A DNA stretch of 64,000 bases from Sphaerospermopsis torques-reginae ITEP-024 (GTDB lineage Bacteria; Cyanobacteriota; Cyanobacteriia; Cyanobacteriales; Nostocaceae), in the NCBI RefSeq assembly GCF_019598945.1, contig NZ_CP080598.1:3162001-3226000 (forward strand), in the 5' to 3' direction. This document shows, one piece after another, positions 25,987-34,707 of this stretch. The notes under the pieces are model-generated. The model made no database searches. It worked only from the letters and a program-made list of their open reading frames with translations, and was not told where the DNA came from. Position numbers and translations under genes: made by a program. How positions within the stretch are numbered: position 1 is the stretch's first letter; the number at the start of each line of letters is the position of its first letter.

Positions 25987-26730
25987 TCACTCAACCAAGG
26001 TAGCGGTATTTGCCTCACCTGATGGTGGTGCGCTGGGCAACTCTAGACAGTATCCCGCACCATAAACCGTCTTAATGTAGCGGGGATGGCGGGGATCTGG
26101 TTCGAGTTTAGTTCTCAAGTGGCGAATATGCACCCGAATAGTTTCAATATCATCATCAGGATCATAGCCCCAAACTTCTCGCAGAATTTCGCTGGGAGAA
26201 ACCGTTTGGCCGTGACGCTGAAGTAAACAATGAAGTAACTCAAATTCCAAATGAGTTAGTTTCACAGTTTCACTAAACCAGATGGCCTCAAATCTTTCTG
26301 GAACGAGGGTAAGAGGACCATAGTTGAGAATTTCACTGTGTTTTGCAGCTTGGGGAATGCGGTCTGTGCGACGCAACAAAGCCCGCACTCGTGCCAGCAT
26401 TTCTTCTACTTCAAAAGGCTTGGTCAAGTAGTCATCTGCGCCAGCATTGAAACCCTCGACTTTGTATTGAGTTTGGTTTAATGCTGTCAGCATTAAAACC
26501 GGAATTTCAGCGGTGCGATCATCCCGACGTAAACGCTGGCAAATGGTAAACCCATCTACTTTCGGTAACATCAGATCAAGCATGATCAAGTCGGGTTGTA
26601 ACTGGAGCGCCAGCGCCTGACCTTTGATGCCATCTTCAGCTTGACTAACATCGTAGCCAGCCATTTCCAAGTTGACGGCAACAAGTTCTGAAATCGCTGG
26701 GTCATCATCTATGACAAGAATCCTCGGCAT
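25987..26730 (-). CDS. rpaA: Circadian output response regulator RpaA (OmpR family)
   Basis: 247 residues. The receiver domain starts [20 protein letters not shown], with phospho-acceptor Asp52 in LIMLDLMLP, Thr in MLTALNQ and Lys in [12 protein letters not shown] winged-helix DNA-binding domain follows ([53 protein letters not shown]). The sequence matches RpaA rather than its paralogue RpaB, notably the [20 protein letters not shown] segment. RpaA is phosphorylated through SasA under control of the Kai clock and drives circadian gene expression. ATG 26730. The short C-terminal tail ([12 protein letters not shown]) is variable in the family. Monocistronic. Confidence 0.93.
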   Translation of the reverse strand: MPRILVIDDDPAISELVAVNLEMAGYDVSQAEDGIKGQALALQLQPDLIMLDLMLPKVDGFTICQRLRRDDRTAEIPVLMLTALNQTQYKVEGFNAGADDYLTKPFEVEEMLARVRALLRRTDRIPQAAKHSEILNYGPLTLVPERFEAIWFSETVKLTHLEFELLHCLLQRHGQTVSPSEILREVWGYDPDDDIETIRVHIRHLRTKLEPDPRHPRYIKTVYGAGYCLELPSAPPSGEANTATLVE

Positions 26731-26887
26731 TATTAAAAAATTATGACTACTTTATTTAAGGATAAATTAAGAACCTTTGAGAGATACAAAGATTACTTTT
26801 TCGATTGTAAAAAAAGATTTAAAATCCAACATAAATATTAAAATTAAAATCTGTGAAAACAATACCAATTTACAAGAAAATTAATAT

Positions 26888-27961
26888 ATGGTGTGTAACT
26901 CTACCTACAATCCGCCCTATTTCTTGCGAAATGGCGCTGCTATGACAGCTTACACTGCTTTATGGGCAGGAAATAACTGGGAAAGCACAATTTCACACCC
27001 AGAACCACTTTATCAGCAGGTCGTATTTACGGGAGGGCAGGATGTGCCAATTTTCGGTTGGGTTGCCATACCCGAAAATGCCCATAGCACAATTATTGGC
27101 ACTTATGGTATTACAGGAGAGTTAGAACAACAATGGTTTTTAAGATTGTTGGGACGTAAAGCATACTCTCAAGGTTATGCTGTGGTTCTCTTTGATTGGC
27201 GGGCGCATGGTAAAACGGCAGAATTATCCCCAACTTTAACTTCTGATGGGTTGTATGAAGGGGAAGATTTTGTCAAAATTGCCCAGCAAGCGGTAGCAAT
27301 GGGTTGTCCTCCAAAATGTTGGTTTACCGGGTATTCTTTGGGGGGACAATTGGCGCTTTGGGGAATCAAAACAGCTACGGATTTCAATTTAAAAGATGTA
27401 GAAATTGCTGGTGGGGCGGTGATTTGTCCAAGCTTAGATTCGTTGCGATCGCTCACTTATATAGTCACACATCCCTTTGGTAAATATGTTGAATCCCGCA
27501 TTGCTGGAGAATTAAAAAAACTAGCATGGAAATTACATCATACTCATGATAATTCTTTTGATTCGGCAGCAATAGAAAGAGCAAATAGCATTTGGGGATT
27601 TGATGAAGAACTTGTCATTGGCCGCTTGGGTTTTAGTTCTGTGGAAGAATATTATGAAGCCAGCAGTGGTTTAAATTTATTACCTCAGTTGCAAAAACCA
27701 ACTTTAATTATTTATGCTGCTGATGATCCCTTATTTCATCCCGATCTTGTTGATGATTTAAAAGTTGCCAGTGCCAAAAATCCTGCCATAGATTTGTTAC
27801 TTACATCCTACGGTGGTCATGTAGGTTATATAAGTAGTAAAAAGTGTCAAATTCAATCCCAAGATCCTGATAAATGGTGGGCTTGGAATCGTATTTTAGA
27901 ATGGATAGGAATGAATGAAGGCAAGAGGCAAGAGGCAGAAGACAGGAAGCTGTTATTATAA
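26888..27961 (+). CDS. Alpha/beta hydrolase (YheT/UPF0017-like)
   Basis: 357 residues with an alpha/beta hydrolase core: DWRAHGKTAE, nucleophile elbow GYSLGG (about residue 145), acidic strand LIIYAADDPLFHPD (Asp) and a C-terminal His in YGGHVGY. This gives a full Ser-Asp-His triad. Substrate is unknown; relatives act on esters or lipids. The last 13 or so residues (GKRQEAEDRKLLL) are encoded by GCAAGAG-type STRR sequence that has extended the frame. Divergent from rpaA, with a 157-base shared promoter region. Confidence 0.82.
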   Translation: MVCNSTYNPPYFLRNGAAMTAYTALWAGNNWESTISHPEPLYQQVVFTGGQDVPIFGWVAIPENAHSTIIGTYGITGELEQQWFLRLLGRKAYSQGYAVVLFDWRAHGKTAELSPTLTSDGLYEGEDFVKIAQQAVAMGCPPKCWFTGYSLGGQLALWGIKTATDFNLKDVEIAGGAVICPSLDSLRSLTYIVTHPFGKYVESRIAGELKKLAWKLHHTHDNSFDSAAIERANSIWGFDEELVIGRLGFSSVEEYYEASSGLNLLPQLQKPTLIIYAADDPLFHPDLVDDLKVASAKNPAIDLLLTSYGGHVGYISSKKCQIQSQDPDKWWAWNRILEWIGMNEGKRQEAEDRKLLL

Positions 27962-28142
27962 GGAGTATTGATCATACGCTCCCAAAAATTTTCGCTTTCA
28001 AAAACGGAGCTTTAGAACCTATTATTTCATCAATGTAGTGCTGAGATTTATCAGATAGTATTGATCAAACATCCCTGATTTTTTGAATAATTAATTATCT
28101 AGAACCCAAAATTTTTAGTTGTGAATTAGTTGTGAATTAGTT

Positions 28143-28862
28143 GTGAATAACTTTCTCTCAAACTGGCTACCTGCGCCTAAAAAATTAGTATTTTCATCTG
28201 ATGATGTGCATATCTGGAAAATAGACTTAAAGCAGTCTGAATCACAGATACAATCTTTCAGAGAAACTTTATCTAGTGATGAAGTTGCTCGTGCAGAACG
28301 GTTTTATTTTCCAGAACATCGACAGCGTTTTATTGTTGGGCGTGGTAGTCTGCGTAATATTTTAGGACGCTGTTTAGGAGTAGAACCGTCTCAAGTAGAA
28401 TTTGATTATCAACAACGGGGAAAACCAACTTTAGCAGCTAAGTTTGCTGATTCAGGAATATTTTTTAATTTATCCCATTCGCAAGATTTGGGTTTATGTG
28501 GTATAAGTTATCAAAGATTAATTGGGGTAGATTTAGAATATATTCGCCCAATGTCTGATTTAGAAAATCTGGCTCAACGTTTCTTTTTACCCCAAGAATA
28601 TGAAATAATTAAATTACTGACACCTGAACAAAAACAACAAGTATTTTTTCGTTACTGGACTTGTAAAGAAGCTTATTTAAAAGCCACAGGAGATGGTTTA
28701 ATTCAATTAGAACAAATCGGAATTGAATTAACACCTACAGAACCTGCTCAATTAAAGGTTTCAGGAAATTGGCAACTAAGAGAATTAATACCAGCAGATA
28801 ATTTTGCTGCTGCGGTTGTTGTAGATAATAATGGCAGTAATTTCCAATTTTGGCAATTATAG
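28143..28862 (+). CDS. hetI: 4'-phosphopantetheinyl transferase, HetI/Sfp type
   Basis: 239 residues. Sfp-family signatures are visible: FNLSHSQDLGLCGIS, IGVDLEYIRPMSDLENLAQR (G-V-D-x-E Mg-binding) and FFRYWTCKEAYLKATGDGL (W-x-x-K-E-A-x-x-K). It transfers phosphopantetheine from CoA to acyl and peptidyl carrier proteins and is the usual single PPTase of heterocystous cyanobacteria, serving fatty acid, glycolipid and NRPS/PKS pathways. In Nostoc it sits beside hetN and hetM; here it stands alone. It starts with GTG, and the start overlaps three tandem TTGTGAATTAG units (28119-28148). Confidence 0.9.
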   Translation: MNNFLSNWLPAPKKLVFSSDDVHIWKIDLKQSESQIQSFRETLSSDEVARAERFYFPEHRQRFIVGRGSLRNILGRCLGVEPSQVEFDYQQRGKPTLAAKFADSGIFFNLSHSQDLGLCGISYQRLIGVDLEYIRPMSDLENLAQRFFLPQEYEIIKLLTPEQKQQVFFRYWTCKEAYLKATGDGLIQLEQIGIELTPTEPAQLKVSGNWQLRELIPADNFAAAVVVDNNGSNFQFWQL

Positions 28863-28920
28863 GTAGATCAACATAATGGGGGAGCTATATTTTGTGGGGT
28901 GGGCATCTTGCCTGCCCTCT

Positions 28921-29124
28921 TTAATGAATTTGGTGTCTATAAATCAAATCTATCAAAAAAAGCCGAGCTTGTTCTAAAGATATATGTCTAGGTTTTCCTT
29001 GATAAACAATTTGGTATTCATTCATATTTTGCCCATCTCCATATCCTGAAATTAACTTGCGGTGAAATGCTTCTTCAGCCAGTTCTCTAACTTCATTTCT
29101 GAGAGCAGAATGTGTGTTATTCAT
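28921..29124 (-). CDS. Small conserved protein of unknown function
   Basis: 67 residues from MNNTHSALRNEV: a helical N-terminus (RNEVRELAEEAFHRKLISGY), then YQIVYQGKPRHISLEQARLF. I do not recognise the family. The longer frame begins 10 codons earlier (MLPNSQDVLV), but that start lies within the inverted repeat of the adjacent MITE, so the internal ATG is preferred. Confidence 0.55.
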   Translation of the reverse strand: MNNTHSALRNEVRELAEEAFHRKLISGYGDGQNMNEYQIVYQGKPRHISLEQARLFLIDLIYRHQIH

Positions 29125-29146
29125 AACTAAGACATCTTGTGAATTA

Positions 29147-29308
29147 GGGAGCATCCCAAATGTGTAAATTTATTTTGATCTAGGGAAATAAAATGCTACA
29201 AGACTTGATATGATTGAACCGCAAAGGACGCAAAGGACACAAAGATAAGAGATTGTGAGAGATTTTTTAGTGTTGCTGTATTCATTTTGTCAAAATTGGG
29301 ATGCTTCC
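29147..29308. mobile_element. 162-bp MITE with 8-bp GTGAATTA target duplication
   Basis: Ends GGGAGCATCCCAA and (inverse) GGAAGCATCCCAA, with GTGAATTA directly outside each end (29139-29146 and 29309-29316). It shares its whole structure, including a CCGCAAAGGACGCAAAGG-type core, with the inverted copy at 42799-42959. Non-coding. Confidence 0.88.
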
Positions 29309-29513
29309 GTGAATTACCTGTTTTCCTTTTATTGAAAAAGCAAGTTCATTAAATCTGTCCTTGGTATTATTTTTATCTTGATTCTCTCAACCGTGATTTC
29401 AGAAACTTTAATTAAATGGAAATTATGCCCTGAGATAGCTGAATCTTATTCATAATAGGAGTAAGTTGAACTTGGCTAAATAACCTCAAAAATAGTCAAT
29501 AAATTGAAAATCA

Positions 29514-31442
29514 ATGGTTCAAGAGCAAAGTACCGATGTCATCCGCATCAATGCCAGAAGAACTGATGTATTTGATATTTTTAACTTCAAGTATTATATT
29601 GGACCCAACCCTTATTTAGATACAGGGGCGCTAGTATTTGATTTTTCTTTGACTGAATTGCAAGATCCTTTACCGATAGAGGATTATATTGACGTTATCA
29701 GTGATTTTTATCCCCACTTAGCGGAGCAAAGATATCAATTATATGCTGATTTATTTGCCCGTGTTGTTTCCGAAGTGAGCAAATTAGATATAGGTTTATA
29801 CCTTAATCTTTGGAGTATCACAGCATATCATTCCTATGTAAGAATTGCCATTCAAGCATTACATGAAGGCACGGCAATAGCAGTAGTTTACTTGGTTTGG
29901 GACTGGTTGGAAAGTATTACAAAAGATGAGTATTTTCCCTTTGAGGAACGGTTAATTAAATTGCAAAATAAGTTCCGAGAATCTGTTTATGGTGGACCAA
30001 CAGTTTATGCTTTATGGCAGGCTGCATATCAACAAGGTATTCCTACTTGCTATTTATGGGAAGAAGGATTAATGCAATATGGTTATGGTAAAAAACAAGT
30101 ACGAGGAGTAGCAACAACTTTTGATATTGATAGTCATTTAGATTCTGAATTTACTACCCGCAAAGATGATTGTAAGGAATTTTTAGAAAGATTGGGTTTT
30201 CCCGTGCCAAAGGGTGATATTGTCACTTCAGAAACAGAAGCGTTAGATATAGCTAGAAAAATTGGTTATCCAGTGGCAATTAAACCTGTAATGGGTCATA
30301 AAGGAATTGGTGTAACTCCTAATATCAATGATTCTAGAAAATTGAAATCTGCTTATAATTTGGCAGTATTAGCCATTCCCGAAGATGAATCAATTAGAAT
30401 TATTGTGGAGCAAAGTATCTCAGGAAGAGATTTTCGTTTATTGTGTGTCAATGGTAAATTTGTCGCTGCTACAGAACGTCGCCCACCATCGGTTGTGGGT
30501 AATGGATATTCAACAATTAGAGAATTAATTAAAAAAGAAAATCGCAAATCAGAACGGAGAGATACACCCACATCATCCATGAGTAAAATTGTCATTGATG
30601 AAGCGATGGAACGATATTTATATGAACAAAGATTAGATGTGGATAGTATAATTGAACGCGATCGCATTATTTATCTTTCCAAAGTTGCTAATATCTCATC
30701 CGGTGGTATCAGCATTAATGCCACCCATAAAATTCATCCTGATAATATTATCTTAGCAGAAGAAATCGCCCAAAATTTTCGCCTTACTTGTTTAGGCATT
30801 GATGTGATTACTAAAAATATTTCCCACTCTTGGAAAAATAGTAATTTTGCCATCTTAGAAATTAACGCTGCACCAGGTATTTTTATGCACCTTAACCCCG
30901 CTATTGGTGCAAGTGTTGATGTTCCTGCACATCTTTTATCAACCTTTTTTCCATCTGCTCAAGATGCCAGAATACCAATTATTACGTTTAATAAAATTAC
31001 TGTATTTGAATTACAAGCAATAATTGATCAGATTCTTTTACAACATCCACAAATGAAAATAGGTGCTGTGTGTCGTGAGGGAATATTTATCAATCATTGC
31101 CAAAAATTTTGGAGTCAAGAATACAATCGCAATATACAAACTTTGTTGCGTCATCCTCAGCTTGATTTATTAATTGCTGAATACGCAGAAGATACTCTAG
31201 AATCAGAAGGAATGGTTTACAAAGGTAGTAATATTGTGGTGTTGGATAATCCCACAGAAACAGAAATGATATTATTAAGAGATGCCATAGATGGTTCGAT
31301 TGTGATCATTAAGAAAGACAACAATGTTTCTATTCGACATAAAGGAGCAAGCGAAGATTTAATTTTAGACGTAGAAACAGATTTTTTGAATGTTTATCTA
31401 CCAGCAATTGAACAAAAAATTACTATAGTAGGTGACAAGTGA
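29514..31442 (+). CDS. cphA2: Cyanophycin synthetase-like protein of CphA2 type
   Basis: 642 residues, against about 870-900 for CphA1. The N-terminal part contains YHSYVRIAIQALHEGTAIAV and GPTVYALWQAAYQQGIPTCY. A cyanophycin-type ATP-grasp domain follows (GFPVPKGDIVTSETEALDIA, YPVAIKPVMGHKGIGVT, LLCVNGKFVAATERRPPSVV, ISSGGISINATHKIHPDNII, FAILEINAAPGIFMHLNP). In CphA1 the Mur-ligase-like domain follows RIPI with a GTNGKTTT P-loop; here RIPIITFNKITVFELQAIID has no P-loop, and the C-terminal domain is short. This fits CphA2, reported in nitrogen-fixing cyanobacteria to rebuild cyanophycin from dipeptides with one ATP-grasp site. Start ATG 29514. Monocistronic, convergent with the DAHP synthase gene. 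Confidence 0.82.
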   Translation: MVQEQSTDVIRINARRTDVFDIFNFKYYIGPNPYLDTGALVFDFSLTELQDPLPIEDYIDVISDFYPHLAEQRYQLYADLFARVVSEVSKLDIGLYLNLWSITAYHSYVRIAIQALHEGTAIAVVYLVWDWLESITKDEYFPFEERLIKLQNKFRESVYGGPTVYALWQAAYQQGIPTCYLWEEGLMQYGYGKKQVRGVATTFDIDSHLDSEFTTRKDDCKEFLERLGFPVPKGDIVTSETEALDIARKIGYPVAIKPVMGHKGIGVTPNINDSRKLKSAYNLAVLAIPEDESIRIIVEQSISGRDFRLLCVNGKFVAATERRPPSVVGNGYSTIRELIKKENRKSERRDTPTSSMSKIVIDEAMERYLYEQRLDVDSIIERDRIIYLSKVANISSGGISINATHKIHPDNIILAEEIAQNFRLTCLGIDVITKNISHSWKNSNFAILEINAAPGIFMHLNPAIGASVDVPAHLLSTFFPSAQDARIPIITFNKITVFELQAIIDQILLQHPQMKIGAVCREGIFINHCQKFWSQEYNRNIQTLLRHPQLDLLIAEYAEDTLESEGMVYKGSNIVVLDNPTETEMILLRDAIDGSIVIIKKDNNVSIRHKGASEDLILDVETDFLNVYLPAIEQKITIVGDK

Positions 31443-31452
31443 CTGGGGATAC

Positions 31453-31531
31453 AATTTTGGATTTTGGATTTTGGATTTTGGATTGTATTTCATGAAGCCA
31501 ATCTAAAATCTAAAATCTAAAATCTAAAATT
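31453..31531. repeat. Inverted STRR pair forming a long hairpin
   Basis: Four GATTTTG-type heptamers are followed after about 17 bases by four complementary TCTAAAA-type heptamers. The two halves can fold into a stem of roughly 25-30 pairs with few mismatches. It sits between two convergent genes (cphA2 and DAHP synthase), where it could act on transcript ends of both. Confidence 0.8.
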
Positions 31532-31547
31532 CTCCTGACTCCTGACT

Positions 31548-32591
31548 TTACTTGAGTTTGGCATGAGCAGCCAAAATAATTCTTTCTGTTTCTTCCCAAC
31601 TAATACATTTGTCAGTTACTGAAACACCATATTGTAATTCTTCCCGTTTTCCTGTAATTGGTTGATTACCTTCATATAAATTTGACTCCAGCATCATTCC
31701 CAAAATTGAATTATTACCAGCAACTATTTGCTGAATTATATTTTCTAACACCGCAGGTTGCAATCTATAATCTTTATTTGTGTTACCATGACTGCAATCA
31801 ATTACTATTCTTGGTGGTAAACCTGCGGCTTTTAATTGTTCCTCTACCAATTTCACATTTTCCGGATCATAATTAGGCTGACTTCCACCCCGCAAAATTA
31901 CATGACCATGAGAATTACCTCTTGTTTGAAATACACTCACCTGTCCTTTTTGGTTAATTCCTAAAAAATTATGTGGAGTTTGCGCTGATTTGAGAGCATT
32001 CAAAGCCACATTAATATTACCATCTGTACCATTTTTAAAACCCACCGGCATGGAAAGACCACTGGCCATTTCGCGGTGAGTTTGTGATTCAGTTGTTCTC
32101 GCTCCAATTGCTGACCAACAAACCAATTCACTGATATATTGAGGAATAATCGGATCAAGTGCTTCCGTTGCTGTTGGTAATCCTAATTCTGCCAATTTTA
32201 ATAATAAACTCCGAGCAATTAAAATCCCTCTTTCTACATGGAAAGAATCATCCATATCGGGATCGTTAATTAATCCTTTCCAACCTACAGTAGTTCTAGG
32301 TTTTTCAAAATAAACCCGCATGATCAATAACAATTTATCATGCACTTTCTCTGCTAAATCTTTTAATTTTTCAGCATATTCTATCGCCGCTTTAGGATCA
32401 TGAATAGAACAAGGACCAACTACAATGAATTTTCTGCTATCTTTAAAATCAAGAATATGTTCTATTTCCTGTCTGAATTGCAAAATTGTATGTTCAGCAG
32501 ATTTAGTTAAAGGCAATTTTTCTTTAACTTGATTAGGAGTTAATAAAACGTGCGAACTCTTAATATTAGTGTTAATTAATTTGTTGATCAT
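31548..32591 (-). CDS. 3-deoxy-7-phosphoheptulonate synthase (DAHP synthase, class I)
   Basis: About 347 residues of the AroF/AroG/AroH family, the first step of the shikimate pathway (PEP + erythrose 4-phosphate). Motifs are VVGPCSIHDPKAAIEYAEKL, RVYFEKPRTTVGWKGLINDP, GARTTESQTHREMASGLSMP, FKNGTDGN, and a metal-binding DCSHGN. I chose the ATG at 32591 (MINKLINT); the longer frame adds 28 residues (MYLVFFLKNV onward) that look like translated spacer. The effector (Phe, Tyr or Trp) cannot be told from sequence by eye. Confidence 0.93.
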   Translation of the reverse strand: MINKLINTNIKSSHVLLTPNQVKEKLPLTKSAEHTILQFRQEIEHILDFKDSRKFIVVGPCSIHDPKAAIEYAEKLKDLAEKVHDKLLLIMRVYFEKPRTTVGWKGLINDPDMDDSFHVERGILIARSLLLKLAELGLPTATEALDPIIPQYISELVCWSAIGARTTESQTHREMASGLSMPVGFKNGTDGNINVALNALKSAQTPHNFLGINQKGQVSVFQTRGNSHGHVILRGGSQPNYDPENVKLVEEQLKAAGLPPRIVIDCSHGNTNKDYRLQPAVLENIIQQIVAGNNSILGMMLESNLYEGNQPITGKREELQYGVSVTDKCISWEETERIILAAHAKLK

Positions 32592-33010
32592 GGTGTAAAA
32601 CTCTAAACTTGTGTAATGCGCTGTATTGTGTAAAGGAATACTATACACATTTTTCAGGAAAAATACAAGATACATTAGGAGTCAGGAGTCAGGAGTAGGG
32701 GCAACCCCCCTGGTTGCCCCTACAGGAGTCAGGAGTAAAACGCTCTTTCGGTCTGTCTATCTTTTAATTGAGATGCTGTATCTATAATAGAGAAGTCAGG
32801 ATATCCAGTATTCAGAATATCCAGTATTGAGAAAAATAGTAATTAGTTCTCAGAAAAATGAAAACCTGAAAAATTAGTTAGATTTGATGAGACTTGACTA
32901 ATCACTAATTACCCTTAAGTAATTACGTGCATTATTGTGATCTATTTCAACAATACATAAAAATCAAAAAACATGAATCTATAAAAAAGCAGATTTTTAG
33001 GAAAAAATCT

Positions 33011-33180
33011 ATGTTTATGTATATTGTTTATGTATATTGTTTATGTATTAGGACTTACGCAAGATTTGAGTGAAAACCTGATTCCTGGGTAGGGGTAATT
33101 CATGAATTACCCCTACTTTCGTTCTGTTTTGCGTAAGTCGTGTGTATATTGTTTATGTATATTGTTTATGTATATTTTTT
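33011..33180. repeat. 13-bp tandem repeats (TGTATATTGTTTA) split by a palindromic element
   Basis: Units of TGTATATTGTTTA occur at about 33011-33048 and again at 33142-33180, with the inverted-repeat element 33049-33141 in between. Confidence 0.8.
33049..33141. mobile_element. About 93-bp palindromic MITE-like element
   Basis: Inverted ends GGACTTACGCAA and (inverse) CGACTTACGCAA. It encloses GTAGGGGTAATTCATG-ATTACCCCTAC, itself a 28-base palindrome. The same end motif and core occur in partial form near 2060-2145, 13317 and 52121-52290. The target duplication is unclear. Non-coding. Confidence 0.75.
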
Positions 33181-33295
33181 GTAGACCAGATGCTAGGAAA
33201 ATTCATTAAAAATCAATTATATCAAAATTAAGATTTGGTAACTGGTTGATTTTTCCCAATCACCAATCACCAATCACCAATCACCAAATATCATA

Positions 33296-33673
33296 TTATT
33301 CAATTTTACCAGTAGTGATCATCATATAACTTAATAACCAACCTGCCATAGTTGCCCTGCGAGTTTGCCGGGGTCCAAATTCACCAATTTTGTAACCTTT
33401 AAAACCTAGCCTTTGTTTGAGTAGTTGTTTATTTTCTTGGGGAATAGAACGAGTTAATTTCATTGTCGCTGGGCGAGACTCAATAAAATTACCGGGTTCT
33501 GGATATTCAGCCGCCCATTCTGGTGCTACTTGGCTAGTATCCCATTTTTCAGTGTTAGCATCATAACGATAACCCAAGTGATACCATACCAATTGGTTAA
33601 CGGTATGATCATCAATTTTATCGTTGATAATATCCCAAATTGTTTCTTTATTGAGTGGTGGCAAGTTAAACAT
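33296..33673 (-). CDS. DUF1823 family protein
   Basis: 125 residues beginning MFNLPPLNKETIWDIINDKI, with TVNQLVWYHLGYRYDANTEK and FGPRQTRRATMAGWLLSYM. This is the pattern of DUF1823, a family restricted to cyanobacteria and plastids with no assigned function. The ATG at 33673 is chosen over a TTG two codons upstream. Confidence 0.85.
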   Translation of the reverse strand: MFNLPPLNKETIWDIINDKIDDHTVNQLVWYHLGYRYDANTEKWDTSQVAPEWAAEYPEPGNFIESRPATMKLTRSIPQENKQLLKQRLGFKGYKIGEFGPRQTRRATMAGWLLSYMMITTGKIE

Positions 33674-33905
33674 AAGCAATTTTAATTTTGTCCGTGATTT
33701 GTTGTCAGTTGTCAGTTGTCAGTTGTAAACTCAGTCAGTAAACTAGAAGATTTTAGCGTTTTAGTGGTGAAATTAAAGATTTATCAGTGACAACCGAGAA
33801 ACCCAACTGTATCAACAAAGTTGCAGATTAAAAAGTAAACCTGAAATCGTAAAATACTAGAAACTGTTAATTTCTGCTTACTGTCTCCTGAAACCAGACT
33901 TTTTT

Positions 33906-34202
33906 ATGCAATCTACAGCACCATTACCAAAACTAATCCGCGCCCATGTCTTCATTACTGGCAGAGTTCAAGGTGTGGGGTATCGTTACGCCACTGTAGA
34001 TACTGCTACCCAGTTGGGGTTAACTGGTTGGGTGCGAAATCTCCCAGATAGTCGAGTGGAAGCAGTTTTTGAGGGTGCTAAAGAAATTGTAGAGGAAATG
34101 GTGCGTTGGTGTCATGCTGGACCACCTGCGGCAATGGTAAAGGAAGTGATAGTTGAATATGAACACCCAGAAGGTTTGCGGGGCTTTGAAGTTAGGCGTT
34201 AA
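33906..34202 (+). CDS. acyP: Acylphosphatase
   Basis: 98 residues, the normal size. The catalytic pair is visible: Arg in VFITGRVQGVGYR and Asn in GLTGWVRNLPDSRVEAVFEG. It hydrolyses acyl phosphates such as carbamoyl phosphate in the cytoplasm. Its stop overlaps by four bases the 3' end of a dienelactone hydrolase pseudogene on the other strand. Confidence 0.93.
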   Translation: MQSTAPLPKLIRAHVFITGRVQGVGYRYATVDTATQLGLTGWVRNLPDSRVEAVFEGAKEIVEEMVRWCHAGPPAAMVKEVIVEYEHPEGLRGFEVRR

Positions 34203-34468
34203 CTGCTATTATTAACAGCAGCTACATAACCCAGCTTTGCTAACTGTTCAGTTCGTTGTTTAGCATAAGACTGCAAACCATTCCATTCATGAACCACTAA
34301 CACACCTGGACGCTTACCCTTGATAGAGTCATCATAAGCCAAATAACCTTCTAAAATTGTATCTCCTTGTTTATATTAGATTTTTTTGGTTTTAATTGCT
34401 GCTAATACATCCATATAAGTCAGCAACACAACCACAGGTGTAAACAAAACAGAAAGCAGAATTTTCAT
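34199..34468 (-). pseudogene. Truncated dienelactone hydrolase pseudogene
   Basis: Hand translation of the minus strand from ATG 34466-34468 gives a signal-like MKILLSVLFTPVVVLLTYMD, then VLAAIKTKKI, then TAA. It continues in the same frame with YKQGDTILEGYLAYDDSIKG and KRPGVLVVHEWNGL, then QSYAKQRTEQLAKLGYVAAV, and stops. That is the N-terminal third of a secreted DLH-family hydrolase (VVHEWNG is the family's first loop). The TAA replaces what is probably a Glu codon. The catalytic Cys/Ser, Asp and His regions are absent. Two lesions make it non-functional. Confidence 0.82.
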
Positions 34469-34707
34469 GACTTTGTAAATACTAAAACACTGATTATGGT
34501 AAATTATCACTGTAAAATCATGAAAAAAACCTAGTTATGCATTATCTATATACTGGGAAAATTTTGCTTCTCCTTTCTGGCTGATTTTGAGAAATTTATA
34601 AGAATGCCATTCTAGCAAGGCTAAATTGTGTAGTTACGTTACATTATTAGTTATATAAATAAAAGTCATTGTTGTTCTGCCTATTGATCGGCTACTAACA
34701 TAAAACC

